From a virus, in the IMG/VR virus record IMGVR_UViG_3300042691_032303, positions 1 through 39,464 of that record: a stretch of 39,464 bases of DNA; one strand, given 5' to 3'. Below are positions 26,312 to 33,705 of this stretch, piece after piece. Made by a program: the position numbers and the translations under genes. The first letter of the stretch is position 1, and the number at the start of each line of letters is the position of its first letter. Under the pieces are notes generated by a model. That model saw only the letters and a program-made list of their open reading frames with translations, ran no database searches and had not been told where the DNA came from.

Positions 26312-26524
26312 TCATTCATCTTTATCAGATACTGTAATAAATGGCCAGGTTGCAACTCTTTTAGTTATGTCTGCTTGTGTATATGCTAATTTCATAAGAT
26401 ATCTTTGTGTTTCTTTAAGTGATATAATAGTCTGCTCTAAAAGGTGCCTAGTTATATCTAACTCTTTTTCCAAGTTATTAATTTTCTGGGCTGTTACGTC
26501 CAACTCTTCGTCTAAGTATTTCAC
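26312..26524 (-). CDS. Small coiled-coil protein next to gp59 (about 70 aa)
   Basis: I place the start at the GTG at 26524, which has an AAGGA Shine-Dalgarno 6-7 nt upstream. A TTG at 26542 would extend it by six residues but lacks such a site. The product begins KYLDEELDVTAQKINNLEKELD and is a long charged coiled coil (about 1-45), followed by QRYLMKLAYTQADITKRVATWPF. I have seen similar small proteins beside gp59/gp32 in marine T4-like phages, but I know of no function. It overlaps the last 47 nt of gp59 in another frame. Confidence 0.65.
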   Translation of the reverse strand: MKYLDEELDVTAQKINNLEKELDITRHLLEQTIISLKETQRYLMKLAYTQADITKRVATWPFITVSDKDE

Positions 26525-27098
26525 TATACTTTTCCTTATCAAATCGTAAAAAAGGTTTATATTTTCTTATCAATCTGGAAATATCAGGCCACATAATATC
26601 GGTACTAAGATGAGTATCAAAGTCTTCCAAAAACGGATTAATCTTTTCCAGAATAACTAAAGTTTCTAGGGTAATTGTTTTCCTGAGAAATGCTTTAATT
26701 ATATATGGATGTTGATTTTTTGCAATCGCGAACGCATCCTCAAAAGTCTTATTTTCAGCTTCTAATTCTTCAAGTATTGCATCTAAATCATTACTAAAAA
26801 TATAAGATAAACTTTGTACTCGCTTCTGCCATTCCGTATATCGTTCGCTTGCTTCTGTATCAAATAATCCGCCCCAGCGATCTCCGGATGTAAAATTTGC
26901 AACTAGAAAATTTGCCACTTCCTCATCTGAATAAGTTTTAGATACTTTTCGTATAGAGAATATATCCTTTCGCTTAGCAAATGCTTGTCGGCTTGCTCTT
27001 ATCCTACCCTTTTGTTTAATTACATCATACTGATCTGTAGTAAAGTGTAATTTAAGAGCTAGGTACATTTTATATACTGAATATTCATCCATAGTCAC
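26478..27098 (-). CDS. 59: Helicase loader gp59
   Basis: gp59 loads the gp41 replicative helicase onto gp32-coated forks. Seen: the N-terminal pattern YSVYKMYLALKLHFTTDQYDVIKQKGRIRASRQAFAKRKD matches T4 gp59 (SVYKLYLMIKQHMNGKYDVIKYNWCMRVSDAAYQKRRD). VANFLVANF and LLRK-type helices follow, and the ending RKYKPFLRFDKEK matches the T4 end (KAYRKILNIDSQK). At 206 aa it is near T4 (217). A GTG start at 27098 overlaps the gp33 stop (GTGA); an ATG at 27092 is the alternative. The gene order 33-59-32 is as in T4. Confidence 0.88.
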   Translation of the reverse strand: MTMDEYSVYKMYLALKLHFTTDQYDVIKQKGRIRASRQAFAKRKDIFSIRKVSKTYSDEEVANFLVANFTSGDRWGGLFDTEASERYTEWQKRVQSLSYIFSNDLDAILEELEAENKTFEDAFAIAKNQHPYIIKAFLRKTITLETLVILEKINPFLEDFDTHLSTDIMWPDISRLIRKYKPFLRFDKEKYSEILRRRVGRNSPEN

Positions 27099-27364
27099 AG
27101 TGGTAATTTTCCTCTCTTTTTGAAGTAATTGCCTTCTTCTGCTTCTATCTGTACTCGTTCTTTTAAAGATTGATTTATTAATTTTGATATAGATTCAATA
27201 TCAATATCTACTTCTGAGCAATATTGTATAATTGCATCCATATAACCTATTTTTTCTCGTACAACTCGTTCCTCAATATAAAGAGAAAATTCATTAGGGG
27301 ATCTAAATTTCTTTGTTATTACTAAACTATCGGTTAAGACATACGGCTCTAATTCGTTATTCAT
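27095..27364 (-). CDS. 33: Late transcription coactivator gp33
   Basis: gp33 bridges RNA polymerase and the sliding clamp at late promoters. Seen: an 89-aa protein with FSLYIEERVVREKIGYMDAIIQYCSEVDIDIESISKLI in the centre, equivalent to the IEKMVEEFGMSYLEATTAFLEENSI part of T4 gp33. A hydrophobic C-terminal tail (KLPL) corresponds to the T4 clamp-binding end (DFLL). It lies directly upstream of gp59, as in T4. Its ATG overlaps the stop of the bilin reductase gene (ATGA). The presence of TATAAATA late promoters in the window supports the assignment. Confidence 0.8.
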   Translation of the reverse strand: MNNELEPYVLTDSLVITKKFRSPNEFSLYIEERVVREKIGYMDAIIQYCSEVDIDIESISKLINQSLKERVQIEAEEGNYFKKRGKLPL

Positions 27365-28035
27365 TTTTCTTCCGGGAAAAGAATCTCATCCATAAAATTC
27401 ATAAACACATTTTTATTTACCCCAATATTAACCATCATTGCTGGGGTGTGAGGATTCAATTTCTGATTCTTACAATATATGTTATGTTTATTCTTATAAT
27501 CTCTACCTGAGTAGACTACACCTATATTATATAAGTAATGATCTAAGTTGTCAATAACAGTGTTTGCCAATTGGTCGAATTCTTCTTGAGTTTGTATATT
27601 ACCTGCTGCTAGCATCTGAGGACTAAAAATTCGTTTAGCCCATTCTGGCAATTCTCTAGGTTTATTCCAAGAAATGTTTTCCATTTTATTTTGATACCAT
27701 TTATAAATGGGGGATTGATCTACATATGAAAAATCGTGAAAGGCCCCTGTAATTTTATTTTTCCCGCATACTATATCAAATCCAAATATTGGATCGGGTG
27801 AACTATAATGAGGAAATATGCACATATGCATAACCCACATCTTTTTATGCTTTGTGGCATCTACAATTTCTATATGTGCACGCCTAAATGCTGAGTCAGT
27901 CCATAGATAATTTTTCCATACAAAATCTGTAGTATGATGCTGGTATTTTTCGTCCGTTTCTACAACATCATATGTACCGAATTTAGAAATTATATTTTCA
28001 GCAAGTTTATTAGCCTGCGGCCAAATCTCAATCAT
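27361..28035 (-). CDS. pcyX: Ferredoxin-dependent bilin reductase, PcyX/PcyA-like
   Basis: A member of the FDBR family that reduces biliverdin with ferredoxin electrons. Seen: RRAHIEIV with E56, VMHMCIFPHYSSPDPIFGFDIV with H70 and D87, and TGAFHDFS. These correspond to Glu76, His88 and Asp105 of PcyA, residues that PebA/PebB-type enzymes do not all keep. Near the C-terminus the N-D-K-T of PcyA/PebS is N-P-H-T here (194-197), so the second Asp seems absent. The 224-aa length and pattern fit PcyX, known from uncultured marine viruses as a PcyA-like enzyme making phycoerythrobilin. The heme oxygenase gene overlaps it by 8 nt and gp33 by 4 nt. The exact product (PEB or PCB) is inference. Confidence 0.85.
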   Translation of the reverse strand: MIEIWPQANKLAENIISKFGTYDVVETDEKYQHHTTDFVWKNYLWTDSAFRRAHIEIVDATKHKKMWVMHMCIFPHYSSPDPIFGFDIVCGKNKITGAFHDFSYVDQSPIYKWYQNKMENISWNKPRELPEWAKRIFSPQMLAAGNIQTQEEFDQLANTVIDNLDHYLYNIGVVYSGRDYKNKHNIYCKNQKLNPHTPAMMVNIGVNKNVFMNFMDEILFPEEK

Positions 28036-28558
28036 TATAGACCTTTATCATATTAATATTATGATCAAAAGCAATATTCGCTTCTTTTGCAAGAGACACA
28101 TCAATTTTTTCTCTTATACCTTTTACCAGTGTTTGAATATTGTCAAACTTATAAAAATTATTACTACCTGGTAATAATTTAGCTAACATTTGTCCCCCAA
28201 ATAGATCGCCCATATGTCTAACATATACATGAGCCATTATCTTTTCAGGGGCATGCCTAATACTGTGAAGATAATTTATATAATTTTCGGTAGGTCTGTT
28301 TACCATATTACTAGGTCTGTCTCCTAATAATTCGATCCAATCCATTTCAATCTGCCTTGATCTTTTAATATCTTCAATACCTTCGAATAAGTTATGTGTA
28401 TCGGCATAAAATTCTAAGACTTGATATACATGAAGCAATTGAAACAAATAATCTGTATACTTAGGAACATCTACTTTACCTGCAAAAATAGATTTTAAAA
28501 ATGGTTGAGATTCTGCTTCTCGATGTTTATCCGCAGTTAATTCTTTTAATGACGACAT
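28028..28558 (-). CDS. ho1: Heme oxygenase
   Basis: Opens heme to biliverdin IX-alpha, CO and Fe2+ using ferredoxin electrons. Seen: the N-terminal LKELTADKHREAESQPF with H12 as proximal heme ligand, and the distal helix YVRHMGDLFGGQML (about 122-135) matching the G-D-L-x-GGQ motif of HO-1. At 176 aa it is shorter than cyanobacterial HO1 (about 240 aa), as typical for phage enzymes. It starts 1 nt after the 2OG oxygenase stop and overlaps the bilin reductase start, so the substrate-product pair is translated together. Confidence 0.92.
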   Translation of the reverse strand: MSSLKELTADKHREAESQPFLKSIFAGKVDVPKYTDYLFQLLHVYQVLEFYADTHNLFEGIEDIKRSRQIEMDWIELLGDRPSNMVNRPTENYINYLHSIRHAPEKIMAHVYVRHMGDLFGGQMLAKLLPGSNNFYKFDNIQTLVKGIREKIDVSLAKEANIAFDHNINMIKVYND

Positions 28559-28559
28559 A

Positions 28560-29153
28560 TTAACCTCTGCCTCTTGCAGGTAAGCCCAAAAACTGTCTAT
28601 GATCCCATTTATAGTCTCTATATTTACCTCGTTTGTCTACATAGTGCAAAAATGCCTGGTTTTGTCTTTTACCTTTATATGCAGTTCTCCAGTGTGGTAA
28701 TGTGTCGCCTTTATAAACTATCATATCACCGGGATATAAGTTAATTGCTTTTTGCTCACCTTGTAAAGTCTCAAACCAAATTTCCCATGGGTCAGGATCT
28801 ATAGTAATATTAATTGTCGTGGAATATTCACAACTTGGCCTATCTGTATGTCGTTCCATTGTTGCACCGGGATAATATATTCTAGCATATGTGTATGTAG
28901 GATATAAAGATTTGCCTGTAACTTCTTCTACTACAGGTTGTAGTTGCAAAGACAGTGCTTCGTAACATAATGCCGAATAGTGGGAATAACTATTCGTAAT
29001 TTGAGAATCATTGAAAGCAAACATATTGTCTTCAGATTGCCCGTTTGTCAAATATTGCAATTTTTTAACTAATTCAAATTCTAAATCTAAATGCGTGCAT
29101 AGTTCTTGAGAAACAGCTTCCTTTACTACTTCATATAAGTTATCTTTAAACAT
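28560..29153 (-). CDS. 2-oxoglutarate/Fe(II)-dependent oxygenase
   Basis: A prolyl-4-hydroxylase-type 2OG oxygenase. Seen: ATMERHTDRP with the H102-x-D104 iron pair, LYPGDMIVYKGDTLPHW with H154 as the third ligand, and R163 as the likely 2OG-binding Arg, all in a 197-aa double-stranded beta-helix protein. The target is unknown. It shares a start-stop junction with the PD-(D/E)XK nuclease gene (29153) and precedes heme oxygenase by 1 nt. Small 2OG oxygenases are frequent in marine T4-like phages. The pairing with an iron-releasing heme oxygenase is suggestive but unproven. Confidence 0.85.
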   Translation of the reverse strand: MFKDNLYEVVKEAVSQELCTHLDLEFELVKKLQYLTNGQSEDNMFAFNDSQITNSYSHYSALCYEALSLQLQPVVEEVTGKSLYPTYTYARIYYPGATMERHTDRPSCEYSTTINITIDPDPWEIWFETLQGEQKAINLYPGDMIVYKGDTLPHWRTAYKGKRQNQAFLHYVDKRGKYRDYKWDHRQFLGLPARGRG

Positions 29154-29806
29154 TATATTCCCTTTACTCTTTTGTATTCTAATCTAAGTGTTTTAAATTC
29201 TTCAATCCAATCATCTCGTCTTTCGTTAAAAACTAATGGTTTTTCATCATCTACTCCCATAAGAATGACTAATCTAGAAACAGGTATATTAGTCATTTCT
29301 TCAAATGCAACTGCATAAGCAGAACATTGTATAAAATAGTCATGAATATCATCTCTAGTTTTTAATCTTCTAGATGATTTAAAATCTATAACCGATAGCT
29401 TACCTTTATATTTGGCAATACAATCTACAGTACCTGCAACTTGTAGATGATTAGAAAATAAAGGTTGTTCTAAAGCATATATGTCGTCAATGTCATTTAG
29501 AAGAGGTTGTAATGAATTCCACATCTCATGATCAAACATTCCTAATGGCACTTCTTCATTTAGAAGATACTTTTCACACAGTGTATGAATTCTAGTACCA
29601 CGTTTTGCAGCAGTACTAGATATTTTGTTTGCTTCTTCTGCACCTACTTTATTTCGCCATGCTTGGATAATGTCTTTTTTAAGTAATCCTGTAACAGTAG
29701 TTACTGATGGATACTTATTACCCGTAGGAGTTTCATACACTCGAGTTCCGTCACTCGAAGTAACTCTTTTTAAAGTTGGGTATTCATGATGAATATGATT
29801 GAACAT
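29153..29806 (-). CDS. PD-(D/E)XK (RecB/Cas4-like) nuclease
   Basis: Seen: GNKYPSVTTVTGLL near the N-terminus, RGTRIHTLCEKYL with an H and E, then AGTVDCIAKYKGKLSVIDFKSS with D and D-x-K, and YFIQCSAYA with the motif Q. This is the usual phage RecB-like exonuclease arrangement. I start at ATG 29806, whose A overlaps the TGA of the upstream MazG-like gene (TGATG). A TTG 33 nt further upstream is possible but would overlap that gene. The product is about 217 aa. A role in DNA processing or host DNA degradation is likely. Confidence 0.8.
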   Translation of the reverse strand: MFNHIHHEYPTLKRVTSSDGTRVYETPTGNKYPSVTTVTGLLKKDIIQAWRNKVGAEEANKISSTAAKRGTRIHTLCEKYLLNEEVPLGMFDHEMWNSLQPLLNDIDDIYALEQPLFSNHLQVAGTVDCIAKYKGKLSVIDFKSSRRLKTRDDIHDYFIQCSAYAVAFEEMTNIPVSRLVILMGVDDEKPLVFNERRDDWIEEFKTLRLEYKRVKGI

Positions 29807-30156
29807 CAAACAAACTTGGTTAAATTTGGGGGTTTCCAACCTTCTGGTTTTAGAATTTTACCATCATCTCGACGAATAACTTTGCCTGTTTTAGAATCTA
29901 TCTTGCATAGATTACTTTTTGCGACTTCATCCCATCCACCTTTAATATCGAATTTTTTCATATGACAATAACCTAGAATAACCCAGATCATATCCATACA
30001 AGCATCGAGTTGCTCAACATCGTCTTCCATATTAAAAGCTTCAATGAATTCTGTAAATTCTTCAACTATTAAATCTTTATATAGTAGTGTATTCTCGACG
30101 CTTGGTTTTTGGTCGCAAGCGTCGAGAAATATTTTCACATCAATTCCCATACTCAT
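29806..30156 (-). CDS. MazG-like nucleotide pyrophosphohydrolase
   Basis: Seen: LIVEEFTEFIEAF with E32, E33 and E36 and EQLDACMDMIWVILGYC with D51 and D55. This is the EExxE...DxxxD metal-binding pattern of all-alpha NTP pyrophosphohydrolases. The C-terminal segment SNLCKIDSKTGKVIRRDDGKI then GWKPPNL is typical of the phage MazG-like/PRA-PH subgroup. These enzymes hydrolyse NTPs or ppGpp-type nucleotides to monophosphates. The start is preceded by an AAGGAAATTATATT leader identical to that of dsbA. Confidence 0.82.
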   Translation of the reverse strand: MSMGIDVKIFLDACDQKPSVENTLLYKDLIVEEFTEFIEAFNMEDDVEQLDACMDMIWVILGYCHMKKFDIKGGWDEVAKSNLCKIDSKTGKVIRRDDGKILKPEGWKPPNLTKFV

Positions 30157-30173
30157 AATATAATTTCCTTTTA
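30153..30173 (-). promoter_or_regulatory. Start-region cassette, identical copy before the MazG-like gene
   Basis: A 21-nt block (stop TAA of the upstream gene, AAGGAAATTATATT, then ATGA) is identical to 38257-38277 before dsbA. It combines an AAGG Shine-Dalgarno, an AT-rich spacer and the ATG. Confidence 0.7.
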
Positions 30174-30797
30174 GTGTGCGAGAACTTCTTTATTGTGTTC
30201 CCAATGCTTTTTACGATCCTCAAGTCCTATTGTACCACCGTTGATCTTCTTTGTCAATAGAACAATGTCATTTTTGTCAGCAATGGCATTCAATTTGTTC
30301 TTCTGCCAAAACCAACAGGCAGATTCAATTGCACCAGGCAAAGTTTCGCAATATGCAATAGCGTCTTCTAGCGATAGTCCAATAGAATTAGCAAATGCAG
30401 TATAATTTAATTTACCTGTTAATTGTATTGCTCCTCTACCTCTATGTGCATAACCGTCACCTGACGCTTCAGGTCCGTTACCCATTCTGTTTGCATAAAT
30501 TCTATTTGCAATCTTTTCTGGTTTACGCTCATACTCTTTTGCCAACGCTTCGTTTGGGAAATATTTCTTAAATAATCCCAGTAGACCCTTTGCCCCATAA
30601 TTTAAATTTTCTTGTAGAACAGTAAAGTCTAAAGACTCATGTCCACATTGTGCCAAAAATGCAGCAACTCTATCTACAGTTGTTATATCATATTTTGGCA
30701 GTACTTCTTCAAATGCCTCAAACAATGCAGGTATGTTTTTGTTTCTAGACAAACATTTTTTTAATTTTTCTTCCGTGAATTCGAATTCAAAGCTCAT
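30171..30797 (-). CDS. GH19 chitinase-like endolysin
   Basis: Seen: AAFLAQCGHESLDFTVLQENLNY with the two catalytic glutamates E54 and E63 of glycoside hydrolase 19, then ANRMGNG, YAHRGRGAIQLTGKLNY and ACWFWQKNKLN. At 208 aa it is a single-domain phage lysin that cleaves the glycan strand of peptidoglycan. It has no signal peptide or membrane helix, so a separate holin should exist outside the window. A strong AAGGAG Shine-Dalgarno precedes the ATG by 6-7 nt. Confidence 0.9.
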   Translation of the reverse strand: MSFEFEFTEEKLKKCLSRNKNIPALFEAFEEVLPKYDITTVDRVAAFLAQCGHESLDFTVLQENLNYGAKGLLGLFKKYFPNEALAKEYERKPEKIANRIYANRMGNGPEASGDGYAHRGRGAIQLTGKLNYTAFANSIGLSLEDAIAYCETLPGAIESACWFWQKNKLNAIADKNDIVLLTKKINGGTIGLEDRKKHWEHNKEVLAH

Positions 30798-30818
30798 ATT
30801 TACTCCTTATTATAGTTA

Positions 30819-31571
30819 TTATCCCATTTCATATTGGGTTTCGTATTTTAGCCTCGCTAATATATATTCCTTCACTATAGCAGATCTAACAATATCATCA
30901 ATTCCGAATTCAAAAGTTTTGAAATTTGGCATCATGTCTGCAATTGCCATAAATTTTTTCAAGCCAGACATATCCGTTTTCTTGTATAAATCTGTTTGTC
31001 TAAAGTCTCCGCAGAAAATGATTTTTGATCTTTGTCCAATACGAGTCATTATTGAGTTTAATTCCATATCCGTCATATTCTGACATTCATCTACAATAAT
31101 GATAGAATTGCTAAGGGTAATACCTCGAACAAACGATGTAATCATAAATTGAACACCTTTTTGTTCAACTAGTCTTTGATATGCATCTGGTCTATCAAAT
31201 AAATCCCTGCAAATTTCTACGTATGGTTCTGTGTATACTTCTGTTTTTTCTTTTTCATCTCCGGGTAAATGTCCAATCTCTCTACTGGGGACAGCGGATC
31301 TAACTATTACTACTTTTTGATATTGATTCGTTTTGTCTAAAACTTCTTCTAGTGCATGATAGAGTGCAATATATGTTTTACCTGTACCTGCAACACCGTG
31401 CAATAACATAATTTTGGATTTATCGTACGCATCAAAAAAACCTTTCTGATTATCGGTTAATGGCTTAATTGTTTTCATGTCCTCTAAACATAGTCTCAAC
31501 TTGTTATTTGCTAACGTTAATTGTGGAGTTTGGTTAGATTGAACTTGAAGATTTGTTTTAGTTTTTGCCAT
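30819..31571 (-). CDS. phoH: PhoH-like ATPase
   Basis: Seen: LTDNQKGFFDAY, Walker A HGVAGTGKTYIAL (about 58-70), RSAVPSREIGHLPGDEKEK, Walker B IIIVDECQNMT (about 157-167) and IIFCGDFRQTD. This is the full PhoH domain at 250 aa. Its cellular role is uncertain; it is a core gene of marine T4-like phages and may act on RNA. The Shine-Dalgarno GAGGAAGAG precedes the ATG. Confidence 0.93.
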   Translation of the reverse strand: MAKTKTNLQVQSNQTPQLTLANNKLRLCLEDMKTIKPLTDNQKGFFDAYDKSKIMLLHGVAGTGKTYIALYHALEEVLDKTNQYQKVVIVRSAVPSREIGHLPGDEKEKTEVYTEPYVEICRDLFDRPDAYQRLVEQKGVQFMITSFVRGITLSNSIIIVDECQNMTDMELNSIMTRIGQRSKIIFCGDFRQTDLYKKTDMSGLKKFMAIADMMPNFKTFEFGIDDIVRSAIVKEYILARLKYETQYEMG

Positions 31572-31619
31572 GGAGCTCTTCCTCTTTTTTTGTATAGTAA
31601 GAGAGGAGGCGACACTTAT

Positions 31620-31649
31620 GTATTAGCCCCCTCGGTTGAAAAAAGACAA
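31620..31649 (-). promoter_or_regulatory. Possible sigma70-type promoter before phoH (weak)
   Basis: On the minus strand TTGTCT (31649-31644) and TAATAC (31625-31620) are separated by 18 nt. They lie in the 89-nt gap between the FmdB-like gene and phoH. Both hexamers deviate from consensus. An imperfect stem GAGGAGGC/GCCCCCTC (31602-31634) overlaps the -10, without a T-tract. Confidence 0.3.
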
Positions 31650-31660
31650 ACTATCATGAT

Positions 31661-31918
31661 TTATTTCCTACTCAATTTATCTGTAAGATTGGCTTTTATA
31701 CCATTTGCATTACCAATCCTAGATAATACTTCTCGAAACCCATCATCGATCTTACGCACTCCAAGACGGATCGGATCACCTATCATCATTTGTGAATGGT
31801 GGGTTTCGCTTTTTGTTGATTTACAGGACGGACATTCTTGATTTTCCTTGTCGGAAAATTTGCAGAAAACCTCAAAGATAGTGTCGCAATCGGAACACTT
31901 TAGATCGTACATCGGCAT
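31661..31918 (-). CDS. FmdB-type zinc ribbon protein
   Basis: Seen: MPMYDLKCSDCDTIFEVFCK and ECPSCKS give four cysteines (C8, C11, C29, C32) in the FmdB_N zinc ribbon. The C-terminal half (IGDPIRLGVRKIDDGFREVLSRI) is helical and basic. The family is regulatory in name only; its function in phages is unknown. A good AGGAG Shine-Dalgarno precedes the ATG. A TATAAT-like sequence lies about 20 nt upstream without a convincing -35. Confidence 0.85.
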   Translation of the reverse strand: MPMYDLKCSDCDTIFEVFCKFSDKENQECPSCKSTKSETHHSQMMIGDPIRLGVRKIDDGFREVLSRIGNANGIKANLTDKLSRK

Positions 31919-31951
31919 TAATTAAACTCCTGATACATTATATATTACTAT

Positions 31952-32962
31952 TCATTTCTGAATCTCAATTTTATCCAAAATAGTTTCTAGTGATTCCTCA
32001 AAAGAATATTTAGGAGTCCATCCCAATATATTACTAATAGCATTTATACTAGGTACACGATTTGAGACATCTTGATATCCTGCCCCATAAAATTCATTAC
32101 TCGATTTAACCCGAATTTCTGCAAGTTCTGTAGTTAAATTGCGTTCTTTTAATTTAGTAATAATTTGTATAGCAACTTCTCTCACTGATAAATTATTCCA
32201 TGGATTACCAATATTAAAGATTTTGCCGTCGGTAAGTTTTTCATTTAGTATAATTAATTTCAATGCTTCTACACCATCTCGTACATCGGTAAAGCATCGT
32301 TTCTGATGACCACCATCGACTAATGTAACATGATTTTTGTAAATAGCATCATCTATTAATTGTGTAATTAATCTAGAAGATCCTTCAGATGAAGCTTCAA
32401 GCGAATCCAAATAAGGTCCTTCCCAATTAAATGGTCTGAATAATGTAAATCGCATACCTTCTTTTTGATTCAATGCAAAAATAACACGATCTAATAATTG
32501 TTTAGAACAAGCATAAATCCATCTAGAATATTTAATAGGGCCATATACCAAGTCTGTGTTCTCTTCATCAAAAGGCGCTTCGCCTTTGCCATATACTTCG
32601 GATGTTGACGGAAAAATAACTCGTTTGTTTAGCTTTTGTGCAAGTTTAATAATACGAAGGTTTTCCTCAAAATCTAATTCAAAAACTCGTAAAGGTTGTT
32701 CTACATATAACTTAGGTGTTGCAATAGCTACCAATGGCATTATAACATCACACTCTGACATTAGTTTATCAACAAGATCTCTATCCTTAATAATGTCTCC
32801 CTGATGGAAAGTAAACCTACTATCCGCAGGTATCATATTTGTTCTTGTTTTATATAAATCAACTCCGACAATACTAACATGGGCAAATCTACTATCTTGT
32901 AAAATAGATGATGTAAGATGATATCCAATAAATCCGTCAGATCCTAAAATTAAAATTTTCAT
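31952..32962 (-). CDS. ArnA-like NAD-dependent UDP-sugar dehydrogenase/decarboxylase (SDR)
   Basis: An extended SDR enzyme. Seen: GSDGFIGYHL (Rossmann GxxGxxG), PSTSEVYG, the catalytic Y-x-x-x-K in WIYACSKQLLDR, LFRPFNWEGP, and GGHQKRCFTDVRDGVEAL, which carries the Arg matching Arg619 of the ArnA dehydrogenase domain. The Ser-Glu pair in TSEVYG matches Ser433/Glu434 of ArnA. ArnA oxidatively decarboxylates UDP-glucuronate to UDP-4-keto-pentose. At 336 aa it is the dehydrogenase domain alone, without formyltransferase. Its ATG overlaps the stop of the Gfo/Idh/MocA-like gene (TAATG), so it belongs to the sugar cassette. Confidence 0.82.
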   Translation of the reverse strand: MKILILGSDGFIGYHLTSSILQDSRFAHVSIVGVDLYKTRTNMIPADSRFTFHQGDIIKDRDLVDKLMSECDVIMPLVAIATPKLYVEQPLRVFELDFEENLRIIKLAQKLNKRVIFPSTSEVYGKGEAPFDEENTDLVYGPIKYSRWIYACSKQLLDRVIFALNQKEGMRFTLFRPFNWEGPYLDSLEASSEGSSRLITQLIDDAIYKNHVTLVDGGHQKRCFTDVRDGVEALKLIILNEKLTDGKIFNIGNPWNNLSVREVAIQIITKLKERNLTTELAEIRVKSSNEFYGAGYQDVSNRVPSINAISNILGWTPKYSFEESLETILDKIEIQK

Positions 32963-33705
32963 TATAACCTCTCAAGTTTTGGTTTGCTGTTTGTTTCTAA
33001 AATATTATATATCATTTTTCCAACGGTATCTTCACCATATGTAGTCATGATAATTTTTTGTTCTGTTCCTCTAGGTATCATAACCATATTGTTATACTTA
33101 CCTATTTTAAATGTAGCATCATATAATGATGATTGTATGTGTATTTTAAAAAGTCTGTAAGGACTTTTGATTACATTATAACTAGAAATATCATCTATAT
33201 TAAATTTCCCATATTCACTATTATAAATTTCTACTTGCTTTCTTTTTATATATCCATCTATAGATGCCAGGTGATATAGGTAATCAGATACCATATCTCT
33301 TTCTATTTTCCATGTATATGTGCATTTAGTTATTTGATTAACATCTTGTGCACTCATAAAAGAATCAAAAATTGTCGAGTATCTATGCTGCGATAAAATA
33401 TAGGTTGGGATATCTCCCACAAGTTCTTTAGCTTGTTGTCTCTCGTCACTATTTGAAAATCCTTTTTCTACAAATATCTTGGATGGGTAGAGTGATAGAC
33501 ATTGTTTTAGATCTTCTAGGTGGGATTCAGTTGCAGATGATATAAAGACAGGCATATCCCGCCAAGGTAACTTTTGTATTTCTTGGCGGGATACTACTAT
33601 TGGCGAAACTTTGCTACCAACATAAATAGGAGTAATCTTTAGTTTTTCTAATTTAGAACCTATAAGATTTGCCCATTTACCTGTACCATATATTATTGCA
33701 TGCAG
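32962..33705 (-). CDS. Gfo/Idh/MocA-like sugar oxidoreductase, probable CTG start
   Basis: The first ATG (33555) would give a 197-aa protein lacking the NAD motif. Extending the same frame upstream restores HAIIYGTGKWANLIGSKL, a Rossmann GxGxxA, then a beta strand ITPIYVGSKV and IQKLPWRDMPVFISSA. The frame is open back to a TGA about 30 nt before 33705. An AGGAG Shine-Dalgarno sits 7 nt before a CTG at 33705-33703, and no ATG, GTG or TTG is in frame there. The domain also has FVEKGFS in the place of the family's EKP motif, followed by PTYILSQHRYS. The CTG start is inference. The resulting 247-aa protein overlaps the methyltransferase end by 13 nt. Confidence 0.65.
   Translation of the reverse strand: MHAIIYGTGKWANLIGSKLEKLKITPIYVGSKVSPIVVSRQEIQKLPWRDMPVFISSATESHLEDLKQCLSLYPSKIFVEKGFSNSDERQQAKELVGDIPTYILSQHRYSTIFDSFMSAQDVNQITKCTYTWKIERDMVSDYLYHLASIDGYIKRKQVEIYNSEYGKFNIDDISSYNVIKSPYRLFKIHIQSSLYDATFKIGKYNNMVMIPRGTEQKIIMTTYGEDTVGKMIYNILETNSKPKLERL

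Noticed and set aside
27361-28558. Bilin genes taken as proof of a cyanobacterial host
   Set aside because: The reductase looks PcyX-like, which is known from viruses not tied to cyanobacteria, and no photosystem or phycobilisome gene is in the window.
29153-29839. Longer nuclease gene starting at TTG 29839
   Set aside because: It would overlap the MazG-like gene by 34 nt. The ATG at 29806 gives a TGATG junction like the neighbours.
31600-31640. Stem in the phoH upstream gap as a rho-independent terminator
   Set aside because: The stem has a mismatch and a 15-nt loop, and neither strand shows a T-tract directly after it.
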